64,000 nt of DNA from Planctomycetota bacterium (lineage in GTDB: Bacteria > Planctomycetota > UBA1135 > UBA2386). Both the position numbers and the translations under genes were made by a program. Numbering within the stretch: the stretch's first letter is position 1; the number at the start of each line of letters is the position of its first letter. Under the pieces are notes generated by a model. That model ran no database searches. It was not told where the DNA came from and saw only the letters and a list, made by a program, of their open reading frames with translations. Where the stretch lies: contig JACKIB010000006.1 in the NCBI GenBank assembly GCA_020638695.1, positions 186,001 to 250,000 on the forward strand. Direction: 5' to 3'. This document shows, piece after piece, positions 24,832-32,738 of this stretch.

Positions 24832-26019
24832 CTACAGGTAGCGCATCACCGGGTTCGCGTAGTAGTACGGGTACGGGCCGATCGGTGTGGAGCTGCCGGG
24901 ATACAGGATGGTCGCCGAGCGGCGCACTTCGCCGTTCGGCGGCGGACTCGGCAGGGTGTTCTCACTGGCCTGCGACAGGTTGAGGCTCCCCGACACCGAA
25001 TCGGTCCACGCGGCTTGACCAACCACCTTGAAGCCGGCGAACGCGGTCTGCCACGGCCAGACCAGGTAGCGGTAGCCGCTGTAGGAGTTGCTCTGCGCGC
25101 TGAGCGGTGGCGTCATGAAGAACTGCAACAGCATCGGTCCGTTGATGTGCAGTCGGTTGCAGCCGGTGCCGATGTCGACGCCGGTCTGGTTGGTGCTGAA
25201 GCCCCAGGCGTGCACGGCGGGCGCGCTCGGCCGGGTGTAGTAGGAGACGCTGTACATCACCAACTTGTCGCGCCAGTCGACGTTACTGTACCACGGCCCG
25301 TAGTAGTTGCCGTAGAGGTACAGGTAAGACCCGGTGGTGGTGGAGTGGGCGCTGTCGTTGCAGCGGAACGTCACACCCGCCGAGTTGTTGTTCAGGCGGG
25401 TCGACGGGATCGAGATTCGGCTACCCGAGAGCGACGAGGTCGGCGAGTAGCTGGCGTAGCCGTCGTGGTAGTAGTAGTACGACGAGGTGCTGCCCCAGGT
25501 GAGGTTGTTGGCGAGCGTCCCGTTCTTGAAGTCGAACTCCATCAGCACGTCCTTCTGCCCGAGGGTCAGCCAGTTGCTGGAGAACGGGAAGCGGTAGTGT
25601 CCGCCGGTACCACCGAACACCGCCGGCTGGGTCAACGGGTTGCCGGTGAACGTCGGCCAGGTCACGGACGCCGAGAACACCGTCGTCTGGGAGGACTTCC
25701 GGTTGGCGGCGAGGTTGTTGGTGAAGGTCGCGTAGTCGCCGTCACACATCTTGAGGGTGACGTTGGCCCAGGTGCGCCCCATCGCGGTGCTGGTCGTGTG
25801 ACTGCGGTAGTCGAGACGAGTGGCGATCTCGCTGATCGACTTCACCTGGCCGCGGATCTCGCCGTCGACCATCTGGTAGGTGCAGGTGTTGTAGCGGCCG
25901 AAGTAGTAGCCGTAGAGCGGCCCTTCGGTCGACTGCAGGTAGGCCGGCGAATAGAGGGCTTGCGCCGAGACAGCGCTGCACAGCAGCATGGCTGCGGCGA
26001 AGAGGGTACGTGGAGACAT
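24832..26019 (-). CDS. Tyr-rich secreted protein, tandem paralogue 2
   Basis: A 395-residue near-duplicate of the downstream paralogue at 23326-24516, with a different signal peptide (MSPRTLFAAAMLLCSAVSAQ). Near-identical nucleotide blocks cover roughly 25440-25960 versus 23935-24455, and again the last 110 bases, while the segment between (25015-25430 here) carries many replacements, for instance ASENTLPSP for ASETTLPSP and GSRISIPSTR for GSQVYIPSTR. That mosaic suggests gene conversion after duplication. The ATG at 26019 gives the signal peptide; the longer frame to 26553 is antisense to the AcuC gene. Function unknown. Confidence 0.7.
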   Translation of the reverse strand: MSPRTLFAAAMLLCSAVSAQALYSPAYLQSTEGPLYGYYFGRYNTCTYQMVDGEIRGQVKSISEIATRLDYRSHTTSTAMGRTWANVTLKMCDGDYATFTNNLAANRKSSQTTVFSASVTWPTFTGNPLTQPAVFGGTGGHYRFPFSSNWLTLGQKDVLMEFDFKNGTLANNLTWGSTSSYYYYHDGYASYSPTSSLSGSRISIPSTRLNNNSAGVTFRCNDSAHSTTTGSYLYLYGNYYGPWYSNVDWRDKLVMYSVSYYTRPSAPAVHAWGFSTNQTGVDIGTGCNRLHINGPMLLQFFMTPPLSAQSNSYSGYRYLVWPWQTAFAGFKVVGQAAWTDSVSGSLNLSQASENTLPSPPPNGEVRRSATILYPGSSTPIGPYPYYYANPVMRYL

Positions 26020-26105
26020 GGATCTGGGGTGGCTGAAAGGTCGACCCCACGATAAATCGGCATAGCACGCCCGACAAGATCGGGTGATGCATGCCGACTC
26101 GTTGC

Positions 26106-27260
26106 TCAAATGCCCTGGAGGGAAAGAACCCTGTCCAGAGTTCGGCGGTTGATCTCCTGTGCCTGCGCGGTCCGCGGGCTCGCAGCCACGGGCGCGTCCT
26201 CGAACTCGGCCGCCAGTGGTTCGGCGCACTCCGGTTGCCACGCTGCAATCCACCCCGGATCGATCCGAGTCGGCACCGGCCGCTCGCTCATCTCCAGCCA
26301 AACCAAGGACCAGGCACGCGGCGTCACGCTGTACGGTTGGTATCCGCCGCCTCCGGTGGCGACCCATCGGCCGCCACACACTTCGTCGGCGAGCTCTCGC
26401 ACCATCCGGGCCGCGCGGCGCATCGGCGCCGTCGTCAGCATCAGCTGCGCCAGCGGATCCTCTCGGTGTGGGTCGCACCCGTGCTGGCTGACGATCAGCC
26501 CGGGCCGGAATCGGCGAACCACCGCCGGCAGGATGGCAGCCACGCATTCCCACCAGGATGCGTCGTCCGTGAACGGTGCGAAGGGCATGTTGACGATGCT
26601 GCCGCGAGCGGCCCCGCGACCGATGTCCTCGGCGCGTCCGGTGCCGGGAAACAGCGTCTCGGGCGACTGGTGGAACGAGACCGTGACGACCCCCGGGTCG
26701 CCGGCGAATGCGTCCTCAACCCCGTCCCCGTGGTGCACGTCGAAGTCGACGTAGAGCACGCGATCGACACCGGCCTGCCGTGCGGCGCGTATGCCGGCGA
26801 CCAGGTCGTTGTAGATGCAGAACCCGCTGGCGCGGCGGCGGAACGCGTGGTGCAGCCCACCTGCCGTGTTCAGCGCGTGGCGGCGCTGCCCGGCGAGTAC
26901 CGCCCGCACGCAGGTCAAGGTCGCCCCGACGACGGCTGCGGCCGCGGCGTGCTGGCCAACCGCGATGGGGTTGTCCGAGGTTCCGAGGCCGAACCCGAGC
27001 GCGCTGGCCCGCTGTGCCGGGGTGGTTCGCGCGGCGGAGGTGGCCTCGACCATCGCGATGTAGTCCGCGTCGTGGGCCAACTCCAGGTCGAGCGGGCCGG
27101 CCGGCACCGCGGTCATCCGCTCGGCGGGGGTGGCCATTCCCATACGGTCGATCAGATCGAATAGGGGGAGCTGTCGGTGCCGTGCGAACGGGTGGTCGGC
27201 ACCGAGGTCGTACACCGGCAGCGCCGGCGCGTCGATCAACCCGCAAAGCGTGTCGTCCAT
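26106..27260 (-). CDS. acuC: AcuC/histone-deacetylase-family protein
   Basis: A 384-residue zinc-dependent deacetylase of the arginase/deacetylase fold. Seen: NTAGGLHHAFRRRASGFCIYND (tandem catalytic His), YVDFDVHHGDGVEDAF (metal Asp/His), SFHQSPETLFPGTG, VSQHGCDPHREDPLAQL (metal Asp), and GGGGYQPYSVTPRAW. AcuC in Bacillus removes acetyl groups from acetyl-CoA synthetase; related enzymes deacetylate small acetylamines. No acsA is nearby, so the substrate is open. The ATG at 27260 (MDDTLCGLID) is preferred to the longer frame. It diverges from the ECF sigma gene across 69 bp. Confidence 0.88.
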   Translation of the reverse strand: MDDTLCGLIDAPALPVYDLGADHPFARHRQLPLFDLIDRMGMATPAERMTAVPAGPLDLELAHDADYIAMVEATSAARTTPAQRASALGFGLGTSDNPIAVGQHAAAAAVVGATLTCVRAVLAGQRRHALNTAGGLHHAFRRRASGFCIYNDLVAGIRAARQAGVDRVLYVDFDVHHGDGVEDAFAGDPGVVTVSFHQSPETLFPGTGRAEDIGRGAARGSIVNMPFAPFTDDASWWECVAAILPAVVRRFRPGLIVSQHGCDPHREDPLAQLMLTTAPMRRAARMVRELADEVCGGRWVATGGGGYQPYSVTPRAWSLVWLEMSERPVPTRIDPGWIAAWQPECAEPLAAEFEDAPVAASPRTAQAQEINRRTLDRVLSLQGI

Positions 27261-27329
27261 CGCGAAGATCCGGGAAAACGGGCCGGCGGCGGCCCGCCCC
27301 CGGCGCACTCAACATCCCCGATCAGCCTC

Positions 27330-27950
27330 GTGAATCCCAGACCTCGAAGCCTTCCGACCGCCGACCGCGGCACCGGCCCGCAGGACTTGCTGCTGGTGCG
27401 GAGCGCGCTCACCGGAGACCGGGCCGGGCTGGACGAGGTGATGCGGCGGCTCGCGTGTGTGGTGCGGTTCGTGTTCCGGCTCAACAAGTCGTTGGGCTAC
27501 GGCATGCCGACCGAAGCGCTGGAGGACGTCACGCAGCAGGTCTACCTGGCCGTCTGGCCGCGGCTGCCCGACTTCGCGGGCACCTCGGCGCTGGAGACCT
27601 GGGTGTTCGGCTTCTGCCGCAACTGCCTGCGGGCCGAGTTCCGCCGCCGCGCGGCGTGGCGGTCCGCCCACGGCGATGCCGAGCGGGACGAGGCGCCGGA
27701 TCCGACGCCGGCGGAACTGCCCCCCGGGGACCAGGCGATCCGCAGCGAGGGCCTCGACATCCTGCATCAGGAGATCGAACAACTCGACGCGTTCGACCGC
27801 GAAGTGGTGGAGCTGCGGCACCTGCAGGACTGGAGTTTCGAGCAGATCGCCCGGCAGAAGAACATGCCCACCAGCACGGTCAAAGACCGTTGCTATAGGG
27901 CTCTCGATCGGATTCGCACGCGGATGACGCGACGCTACGGCCATGCATGA
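27330..27950 (+). CDS. ECF-type RNA polymerase sigma factor
   Basis: A 206-residue extracytoplasmic-function sigma factor. Region 2 is in EALEDVTQQVYLAVWPRLPDFAGTSALETWVFGFCRNCLRAEFRRR, region 4 in DREVVELRHLQDWSFEQIARQKNMPTSTVKDRCYRALDRIRTRM. It directs RNA polymerase to a regulon, probably including its own operon. The GTG at 27330 is the likely start. Its stop is overlapped by 8 bases by the next ORF, a single-pass membrane protein and candidate anti-sigma factor, followed by a CHAT protease. Genes for ECF factors next to such pairs are common in planctomycetes. Confidence 0.88.
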   Translation: MNPRPRSLPTADRGTGPQDLLLVRSALTGDRAGLDEVMRRLACVVRFVFRLNKSLGYGMPTEALEDVTQQVYLAVWPRLPDFAGTSALETWVFGFCRNCLRAEFRRRAAWRSAHGDAERDEAPDPTPAELPPGDQAIRSEGLDILHQEIEQLDAFDREVVELRHLQDWSFEQIARQKNMPTSTVKDRCYRALDRIRTRMTRRYGHA

Positions 27951-28689
27951 CCAACGGGATTTCGAGCAGCTGTTCGCTGCGTTCACCAATGCCGAGCTGA
28001 CCGCCGAGGAGACGGCGCGGCTGCGTGCCCTCGCGGCGCCCGATGTCGGGCGTCGCGGCGCGGTGGCCGAGGTCGAGGCCGTGCACGAACTATTCGCGGC
28101 GGAGGCAGCGCTGCGCGCCGATACACTGCGGCCGGTCGAACCGGTGGAGGAAGCCAGTGAGGGGTTCCAGCGGTTGGCTCGTGCCGCGGGCCGGGCCGAG
28201 CAGCGGATCCGCGACCGGCTGGCCCAGCCGTCGGTGCTCCGTGCAAGTGTCGATGTGACCTCGCCGCGGCGGGTGCGCCGTGTGGTGTGGCTCGCCGCTG
28301 CCGGACTGTTGCTGGTGGTGCTGGCCGGTATCCTGACGCACCGCGGCGGGCAGCCTGCACTCGACCTCCGCACCCCGGACCGCGCCGTGCTCGGTCACGA
28401 TCGGATCCATGCGACGTCGACCCTGTCGGCGCGTTCCGCCAAGCTGGCCTGGACCGCGGTCGCCGGGGCCAACCACTACCATGCGGTCATCCTCGACGAA
28501 ACCCAGGCCGTCCTGTTGCAGCGTGCCGCGTCGGAGCGGCGGGAGACGGAATGGGGTTTGACGGCGGTCGAGTTCGCGCGGTTGCGCAGCTCTCGGGGGC
28601 CGCTCGCCCTGCAGGTCGTGGCATTCGACCGCGACGGTCGCGAGGTCGGTCGAACCGAGGCTGGGCAGCAGCTGCGGTTGCTCGACTGA
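27943..28689 (+). CDS. Single-pass membrane protein, candidate anti-sigma factor
   Basis: A 248-residue protein with a cytoplasmic N-terminal part (FEQLFAAFTNAELTAEETARLRALAAP, a helix-rich segment resembling short anti-sigma domains), one membrane segment (VVWLAAAGLLLVVLAGIL, about residues 111-128) and a periplasmic fibronectin-type-III-like region (LAWTAVAGANHYHAVILDETQAVLLQ). No zinc-binding HxxxCxxC motif is present, so it is not a classical ZAS anti-sigma factor. Overlap with the sigma gene (8 bases) and with the CHAT gene (CTGA) shows tight coupling. Anti-sigma function is inferred from position and topology. Confidence 0.65.
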   Translation: MHDQRDFEQLFAAFTNAELTAEETARLRALAAPDVGRRGAVAEVEAVHELFAAEAALRADTLRPVEPVEEASEGFQRLARAAGRAEQRIRDRLAQPSVLRASVDVTSPRRVRRVVWLAAAGLLLVVLAGILTHRGGQPALDLRTPDRAVLGHDRIHATSTLSARSAKLAWTAVAGANHYHAVILDETQAVLLQRAASERRETEWGLTAVEFARLRSSRGPLALQVVAFDRDGREVGRTEAGQQLRLLD

Positions 28690-31376
28690 CGCACCCCGCC
28701 GGGTGGCTTGCGGCGGTCCTGCTCGTCGCAGCGGGGTTGCGCGCGCAGACGGAGGCCTACCGGCGGGCGCTGCGCGCGGTGCAGGCGGAGTGCGACCGGA
28801 TCACCGGCAACCCGGCGGTCCGCGCGGACGATCTCGCTGCGGCGGCGCGGGCGCGACTGCAGCTCGAGGCCGCGCGGGGCGCGGTCGCCGGCCTACCCGT
28901 GCAACACCGCGGCGCTGCGTTGTTCGGTCTGGGCGTGTGGCAGGCGCAGGTGTGTTGGCGCCTCGGCACTCCCGAGGACCTCCGCGAGGCGGTGCGCGTT
29001 GGCGTGCAGGTGCGCGCCGCGGCCAGTTCCGCCGGGTGCTACCGCGGGCACTACCGGACCCTGCTGCTGATCGTGTTGTGGCGCAGCATGGCGGAGGCCG
29101 AGTTCCACGGCTTGCTCGCCGAGCGGCAGGACGAAGCGTTCCTGCTCGCCAGCGAGACGCTCGCCGAACTGCGCAAGAAGTGGCCGACCTGGACCGCTGC
29201 ACTGCGCATCCTGCGCGCCGAGCTGCGGTTCGCCGCGGACCGTCCCGAAGCCGCGGTCCGCGACCTGCGAGAGTTGGCGCACGCCGACCCGCGCGCCGAC
29301 GTGCGCGAGGAGTGCAACAGTCTGCTGGCGTGGCACTTCATCGAGCTGCGCGATTTCGAGCGCGCCAAGGTGTTCCTCGGGGAGCTCCCCGCCGACCGCC
29401 TGCGCTACCCACGCGCGTTGATCGCCTACCAGCAGCGCGACTTCACGTTCGCCGCCGAGCAGGCCGATCTGCTGCGCAGGTCCGAAGCGACGGCGCGCAA
29501 CCACCTGTTGTACGCCAATGCCGTGGAGGGCATGGCGCAAGAGTCCGTCGATCCAGGCGAACGGCGGGTGCTGTTCAACCGCGCACTGCTCGCCTACCTC
29601 GACGCCAAGCAATCCGATGCGCGGGCACCCCCGGCACAGCGGGACGTGCTCACCCGCGCAGCGGCGCTCAACGGTCAAGGAGACTGTCTGCTCGGCCTCG
29701 GCAACCTCGACAGGGCCGAGCGTGCGTACCGCGAGGTCCTGACCGGACTGGCCGGGGATCGGTCGATCACCGCCTCCGCCGAGTTGGCCGAGACGCACAA
29801 GGACCTCGGCCGCCTCGCAGAGCACCGCGGCGACGCGACCGGGGCTCGTGCGCACTACCGATCGGCGCTCGACACCGTGGAGGCGATGCGCCGCGCGATC
29901 CCGCTGGACGCTCTCGGCATCGCCTGGCTGCAACCGAGCCAACTCGAAGCGGTCGATGGCTACCTGCGGCTGGCGGCTTCCGGTGCGGCGTCGGCGCTCG
30001 AGGCGCTGTGGGCAGCCGATCGAATGCAAGCGCGCGGCGTGCTCGATTGGATGGAGCACCGGCCGTCACCTCGCGATCTCCAGCGCTACCGCACCGCGCT
30101 GCGGCGATTGAGCCGCGCACGAACCGGCGAGGATCTGCGCCGGGACCGGGTCGCATTCGAGCAACTCCGCACGGTCGGGCAGTCGGGTGCCCGGCGCTCG
30201 GCCGCTGCGCTGACCGCGGAGCAGTTGAGCGTGCTGCTGAAGGTGTTGCCGAGCACCACCGTGCTGTGGTACTGGCTGGGGAAGCGCATCGAAGGGCAGC
30301 GGGTGTATCTGATCACGGCGACGGCGGGTCACGTGGTGGTGCACGACCTCGGCGCAGGAGCCGACGGACTGGCCTCCCTGCGTCGGGCGCGTACCGCGGT
30401 TGCGGCGCCGAGCAGCGCCGATCCGTGGCCCGATCTCGACGCCGCGGCGCGCTTCTTCCTGCCGGAGTCGGTCGAGCTCGGAGCGGCACAGCGGTTGGTG
30501 GTGTGCGTCGACCCTGCACTCCACGGCCTGCCGTTCGAGGCATTGCGCCGCGACCGCCGGCCGATCGGGTCGTCGCACGCGGTGTTCCGTGCCCCATCCC
30601 TCGCGGTGCTCGCTCGCTTGCGGGAGCGGACGACGCGGTCCGGCGGTGTGCTGGTGGTGGACTCGGCCGAGCCGCCCACTGAACAGCGCGAACTCCACCA
30701 GTTGAGTGTGTTGGCATTCTCCGCCGCGGAAGCCGAGCTGGTGGCGCGTAGCCGACCGGTGCACCGCTTGCACCACGCCGCCGCGACCTTCGCGAGGATC
30801 CAGCAGGAACTCCGACCCGGGCACGGTTTCGGGTGGGTGCACGTCAGCAGCCACGCGATCGCGCACGCCTGGGTGCCTTCCGCCTCGTTGCTGATGCTGA
30901 GTGACGGTCCGCTCGACATGGGGGCGTTGGCAGGGCTCGATCTGACCGGGATGTTCGTGGTGTTCAGCGCCTGTTCCTCGGCGGGCGGCACCAGCGTCGC
31001 AGGTGAAGGGGTGAAGGGCTTGCTGTGGGGGCCGTTCGGCGCCGGCGCGCGGGGGGTGGTCGCATCCCACTGGGCGGTCAACCAACAGGCGACCAAGGAC
31101 CTCATGGGGCAGTTCCACTACTTCGTCGCCGCGGGCCATGAGCCGGGTGAGGCGATGCGGCGTGCCCGCGCCGCGCTGGCGGCAGCCCCAAACTACGCGC
31201 ACCCGAGCTTCTGGGCGGGGTTCGGGGTGTACGCTGCTCCGGGCGCGGACGGAGCGGATCGATCGATGTGGGGCGCGGTGGTGTGGCCGGTGCTCGGTGG
31301 TGGTTTCGGCGTGCTGTTGTGCGCAGGGTGGTGGATCCGTTCGCGAGGTTCCCGTCGCGGCGCGGGCGGCGGCTGA
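28686..31376 (+). CDS. Membrane-anchored TPR-CHAT protease
   Basis: An 896-residue protein: signal segment (GWLAAVLLVAAGLRAQ), a helical TPR-like region to about residue 480 (DCLLGLGNLDRAERAYREVL, ETHKDLGRLAEHRGDATGARAHY), then a CHAT caspase-like domain with His723 in VHVSSHAIAHA and Cys763 in VVFSACSSAGGTSVAGEGVKGL, and a C-terminal transmembrane helix (GAVVWPVLGGGFGVLLCAGWWI). Both catalytic residues are intact. No in-frame ATG/GTG lies early enough to keep the signal segment; a CTG at 28686 overlapping the previous TGA is the best start. Cleavage of the neighbouring membrane protein is a reasonable hypothesis. A palindrome follows 65 bp later. Confidence 0.8.
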   Translation: MTHPAGWLAAVLLVAAGLRAQTEAYRRALRAVQAECDRITGNPAVRADDLAAAARARLQLEAARGAVAGLPVQHRGAALFGLGVWQAQVCWRLGTPEDLREAVRVGVQVRAAASSAGCYRGHYRTLLLIVLWRSMAEAEFHGLLAERQDEAFLLASETLAELRKKWPTWTAALRILRAELRFAADRPEAAVRDLRELAHADPRADVREECNSLLAWHFIELRDFERAKVFLGELPADRLRYPRALIAYQQRDFTFAAEQADLLRRSEATARNHLLYANAVEGMAQESVDPGERRVLFNRALLAYLDAKQSDARAPPAQRDVLTRAAALNGQGDCLLGLGNLDRAERAYREVLTGLAGDRSITASAELAETHKDLGRLAEHRGDATGARAHYRSALDTVEAMRRAIPLDALGIAWLQPSQLEAVDGYLRLAASGAASALEALWAADRMQARGVLDWMEHRPSPRDLQRYRTALRRLSRARTGEDLRRDRVAFEQLRTVGQSGARRSAAALTAEQLSVLLKVLPSTTVLWYWLGKRIEGQRVYLITATAGHVVVHDLGAGADGLASLRRARTAVAAPSSADPWPDLDAAARFFLPESVELGAAQRLVVCVDPALHGLPFEALRRDRRPIGSSHAVFRAPSLAVLARLRERTTRSGGVLVVDSAEPPTEQRELHQLSVLAFSAAEAELVARSRPVHRLHHAAATFARIQQELRPGHGFGWVHVSSHAIAHAWVPSASLLMLSDGPLDMGALAGLDLTGMFVVFSACSSAGGTSVAGEGVKGLLWGPFGAGARGVVASHWAVNQQATKDLMGQFHYFVAAGHEPGEAMRRARAALAAAPNYAHPSFWAGFGVYAAPGADGADRSMWGAVVWPVLGGGFGVLLCAGWWIRSRGSRRGAGGG

Positions 31377-31441
31377 CCGACGGTCCGAGGGTTGGATGGT
31401 GTTCGGGCCTACCTCGGCCTCGACCTCTGGAACCGCGAGGG

Positions 31442-31524
31442 CTCCCCTCACGACCCCGTCGGCATCGGCTTCGATCCAAGGCAAGTTGCGACCGAAGCCG
31501 ATGCCGACGGGGCCGCGAGGGGAG
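31442..31524 (+). repeat. REP-like long palindrome B, downstream of RAYT 2
   Basis: A 20-bp perfect inverted repeat (31454-31473 and 31493-31512; core CCCCGTCGGCATCGGCTTCG) with an outer CTCCCCTC/GAGGGGAG pair (31442-31449, 31517-31524). Its left flank (CTCGGCCTCGACCTCTGGAA) resembles the flank of palindromes A and C, so it is a diverged member of the same family. It lies 82 bp beyond the RAYT 2 stop, inverted relative to palindrome C on the other side. Confidence 0.8.
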
Positions 31525-31606
31525 TGGGGGGAGTCCTGAGGTGCGTCTGCAGGTGTTGTTGTGGGGTATCCGCGTCGGGTCGAAGTGGGACGCTCGTGGG
31601 TGGGCA

Positions 31607-32284
31607 TCAGCCCGGAACCTCGCGGTGGCCGATCAGCCCGTGTGTTCGCCAGCCGACGTTCAACAGCCAGTTGCGCGCACGCGCGACCGGTCGAGCGAGT
31701 TCTGACGCGACTCGGCTCGTCAGCTTCTCCCGCCAACCGTCGAACCAGCATCCCGAGGTAAACCAGTCGATCTCCTGTGCCAACCGCACACCGTGCCTGC
31801 GCGCGTTGTTGAGCACGTAGGCGAGCGCGTGGCGCACTTCGCGGGGTGTGCGCAGGATGTGGTCGTGGTAGCGGTCGGCGAATACTCTGCCTACGCGACG
31901 CCAAAGCCGGTTCAAGGCCCGAGCGATGCGAATCAACAACCCCTGCATGCCGCGCGACAGGCACGAGCGGTCCTTCGCCTCGACGATCATGTGCAGGTGG
32001 TTGCCCTGCACGGAGTAGTGCACGAGGCGAAGGCCGTTGCCTTCGCAGCCCTTCGCGAACGCCGCGAGCAGCACCGCGTACACGCCCTGGCTGCGCAGCG
32101 ACGGAAGCCCGCGCACCAGCCGCGTCGTCACGTGCACCGGAAAGCGCGAGGCCAACGCCGCACGACTTCGATGCGACACCCCGGCCTTGTCACCCTTCGG
32201 CTTGCGCCCCGCCCCCTTGCGCCGACCTCCCCAGTTCATGCGAGGGAACGGCAGTAGGCCCGTGTTGTCCTTCGATCGCTTCAT
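31607..32284 (-). CDS. REP-associated tyrosine transposase (RAYT), copy 2
   Basis: A 225-residue paralogue of the RAYT at 3558-4232, with HUH motif in YSVQGNHLHMIVEAKD, the ILRTPREVRHALAYVLNNARRHG segment carrying the candidate catalytic Tyr, and the same C-terminal EVPG. The ATG at 32284 matches copy 1; the frame can extend to 32332 but that part does not match. It differs from copy 1 at many positions spread through the protein, which implies long-term maintenance of both rather than a recent transposition. Unlike copy 1 it is bracketed by palindromes on both sides. Confidence 0.88.
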   Translation of the reverse strand: MKRSKDNTGLLPFPRMNWGGRRKGAGRKPKGDKAGVSHRSRAALASRFPVHVTTRLVRGLPSLRSQGVYAVLLAAFAKGCEGNGLRLVHYSVQGNHLHMIVEAKDRSCLSRGMQGLLIRIARALNRLWRRVGRVFADRYHDHILRTPREVRHALAYVLNNARRHGVRLAQEIDWFTSGCWFDGWREKLTSRVASELARPVARARNWLLNVGWRTHGLIGHREVPG

Positions 32285-32313
32285 CCGCATCACCCTGCCC
32301 TTGTTAGAGCATA

Positions 32314-32342
32314 GTTCTACGAACAAAGTCACGACAAGTCAA
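32314..32342 (-). promoter_or_regulatory. Candidate sigma-70 promoter of RAYT 2
   Basis: On the minus strand TTGACT (32342-32337) is followed after 17 nt by TAGAAC (32319-32314), about 30 nt before the ATG at 32284. The TTGACTTGnnGTGACT block is shared with RAYT 1. Confidence 0.5.
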
Positions 32343-32502
32343 GTCACGACTCAATGTTTTCACATGTAATTCGGGTCAAGCCGCATCGAACCGATCCACT
32401 TGCTTGTCGATCGATCCCCTAACGCGTCACCGCTTGCCAGCGCGACATCGACCCGGTCAGTGCTCAATCAGAATCACGGCCCTCCACCCCCAGACCCCAC
32501 CC

Positions 32503-32629
32503 GCTCTCCCGCGGCCCCGTCGCCGTCGGCATCGGTCGCTCTAGCCGAGCGAAGCGAGCCCGGACCGATGCCGACGGCGACGGGGTCGTGGGAGAGCCCC
32601 GCGGCTTCAGAGCTCGAGGTTGAGGGAGC
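32503..32629 (-). repeat. REP-like long palindrome C, upstream of RAYT 2
   Basis: Inverted repeat arms at 32515-32537 and 32563-32585 (23 bp, perfect) with an outer GCTCTCC/GGAGAGC pair (32503-32509, 32591-32597) and conserved flank to 32629. It is the near-exact reverse complement of palindrome A, including the spacer with GCGAAGCGAG. Relative to its RAYT gene it has the same position and orientation as palindrome A. C-rich tracts (G-rich on the minus strand) lie on both sides at 32479-32502 and 32640-32685. Confidence 0.85.
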
Positions 32630-32738
32630 CCAAGAGTCCTACAACCCAACAGCCCAACACCCCACCCCCAACACCCCACCCCGAGTGTCCACAACCCGGC
32701 CACACCGCGCGGCCCCATTCCCCGCAATCCCTCCGCGC

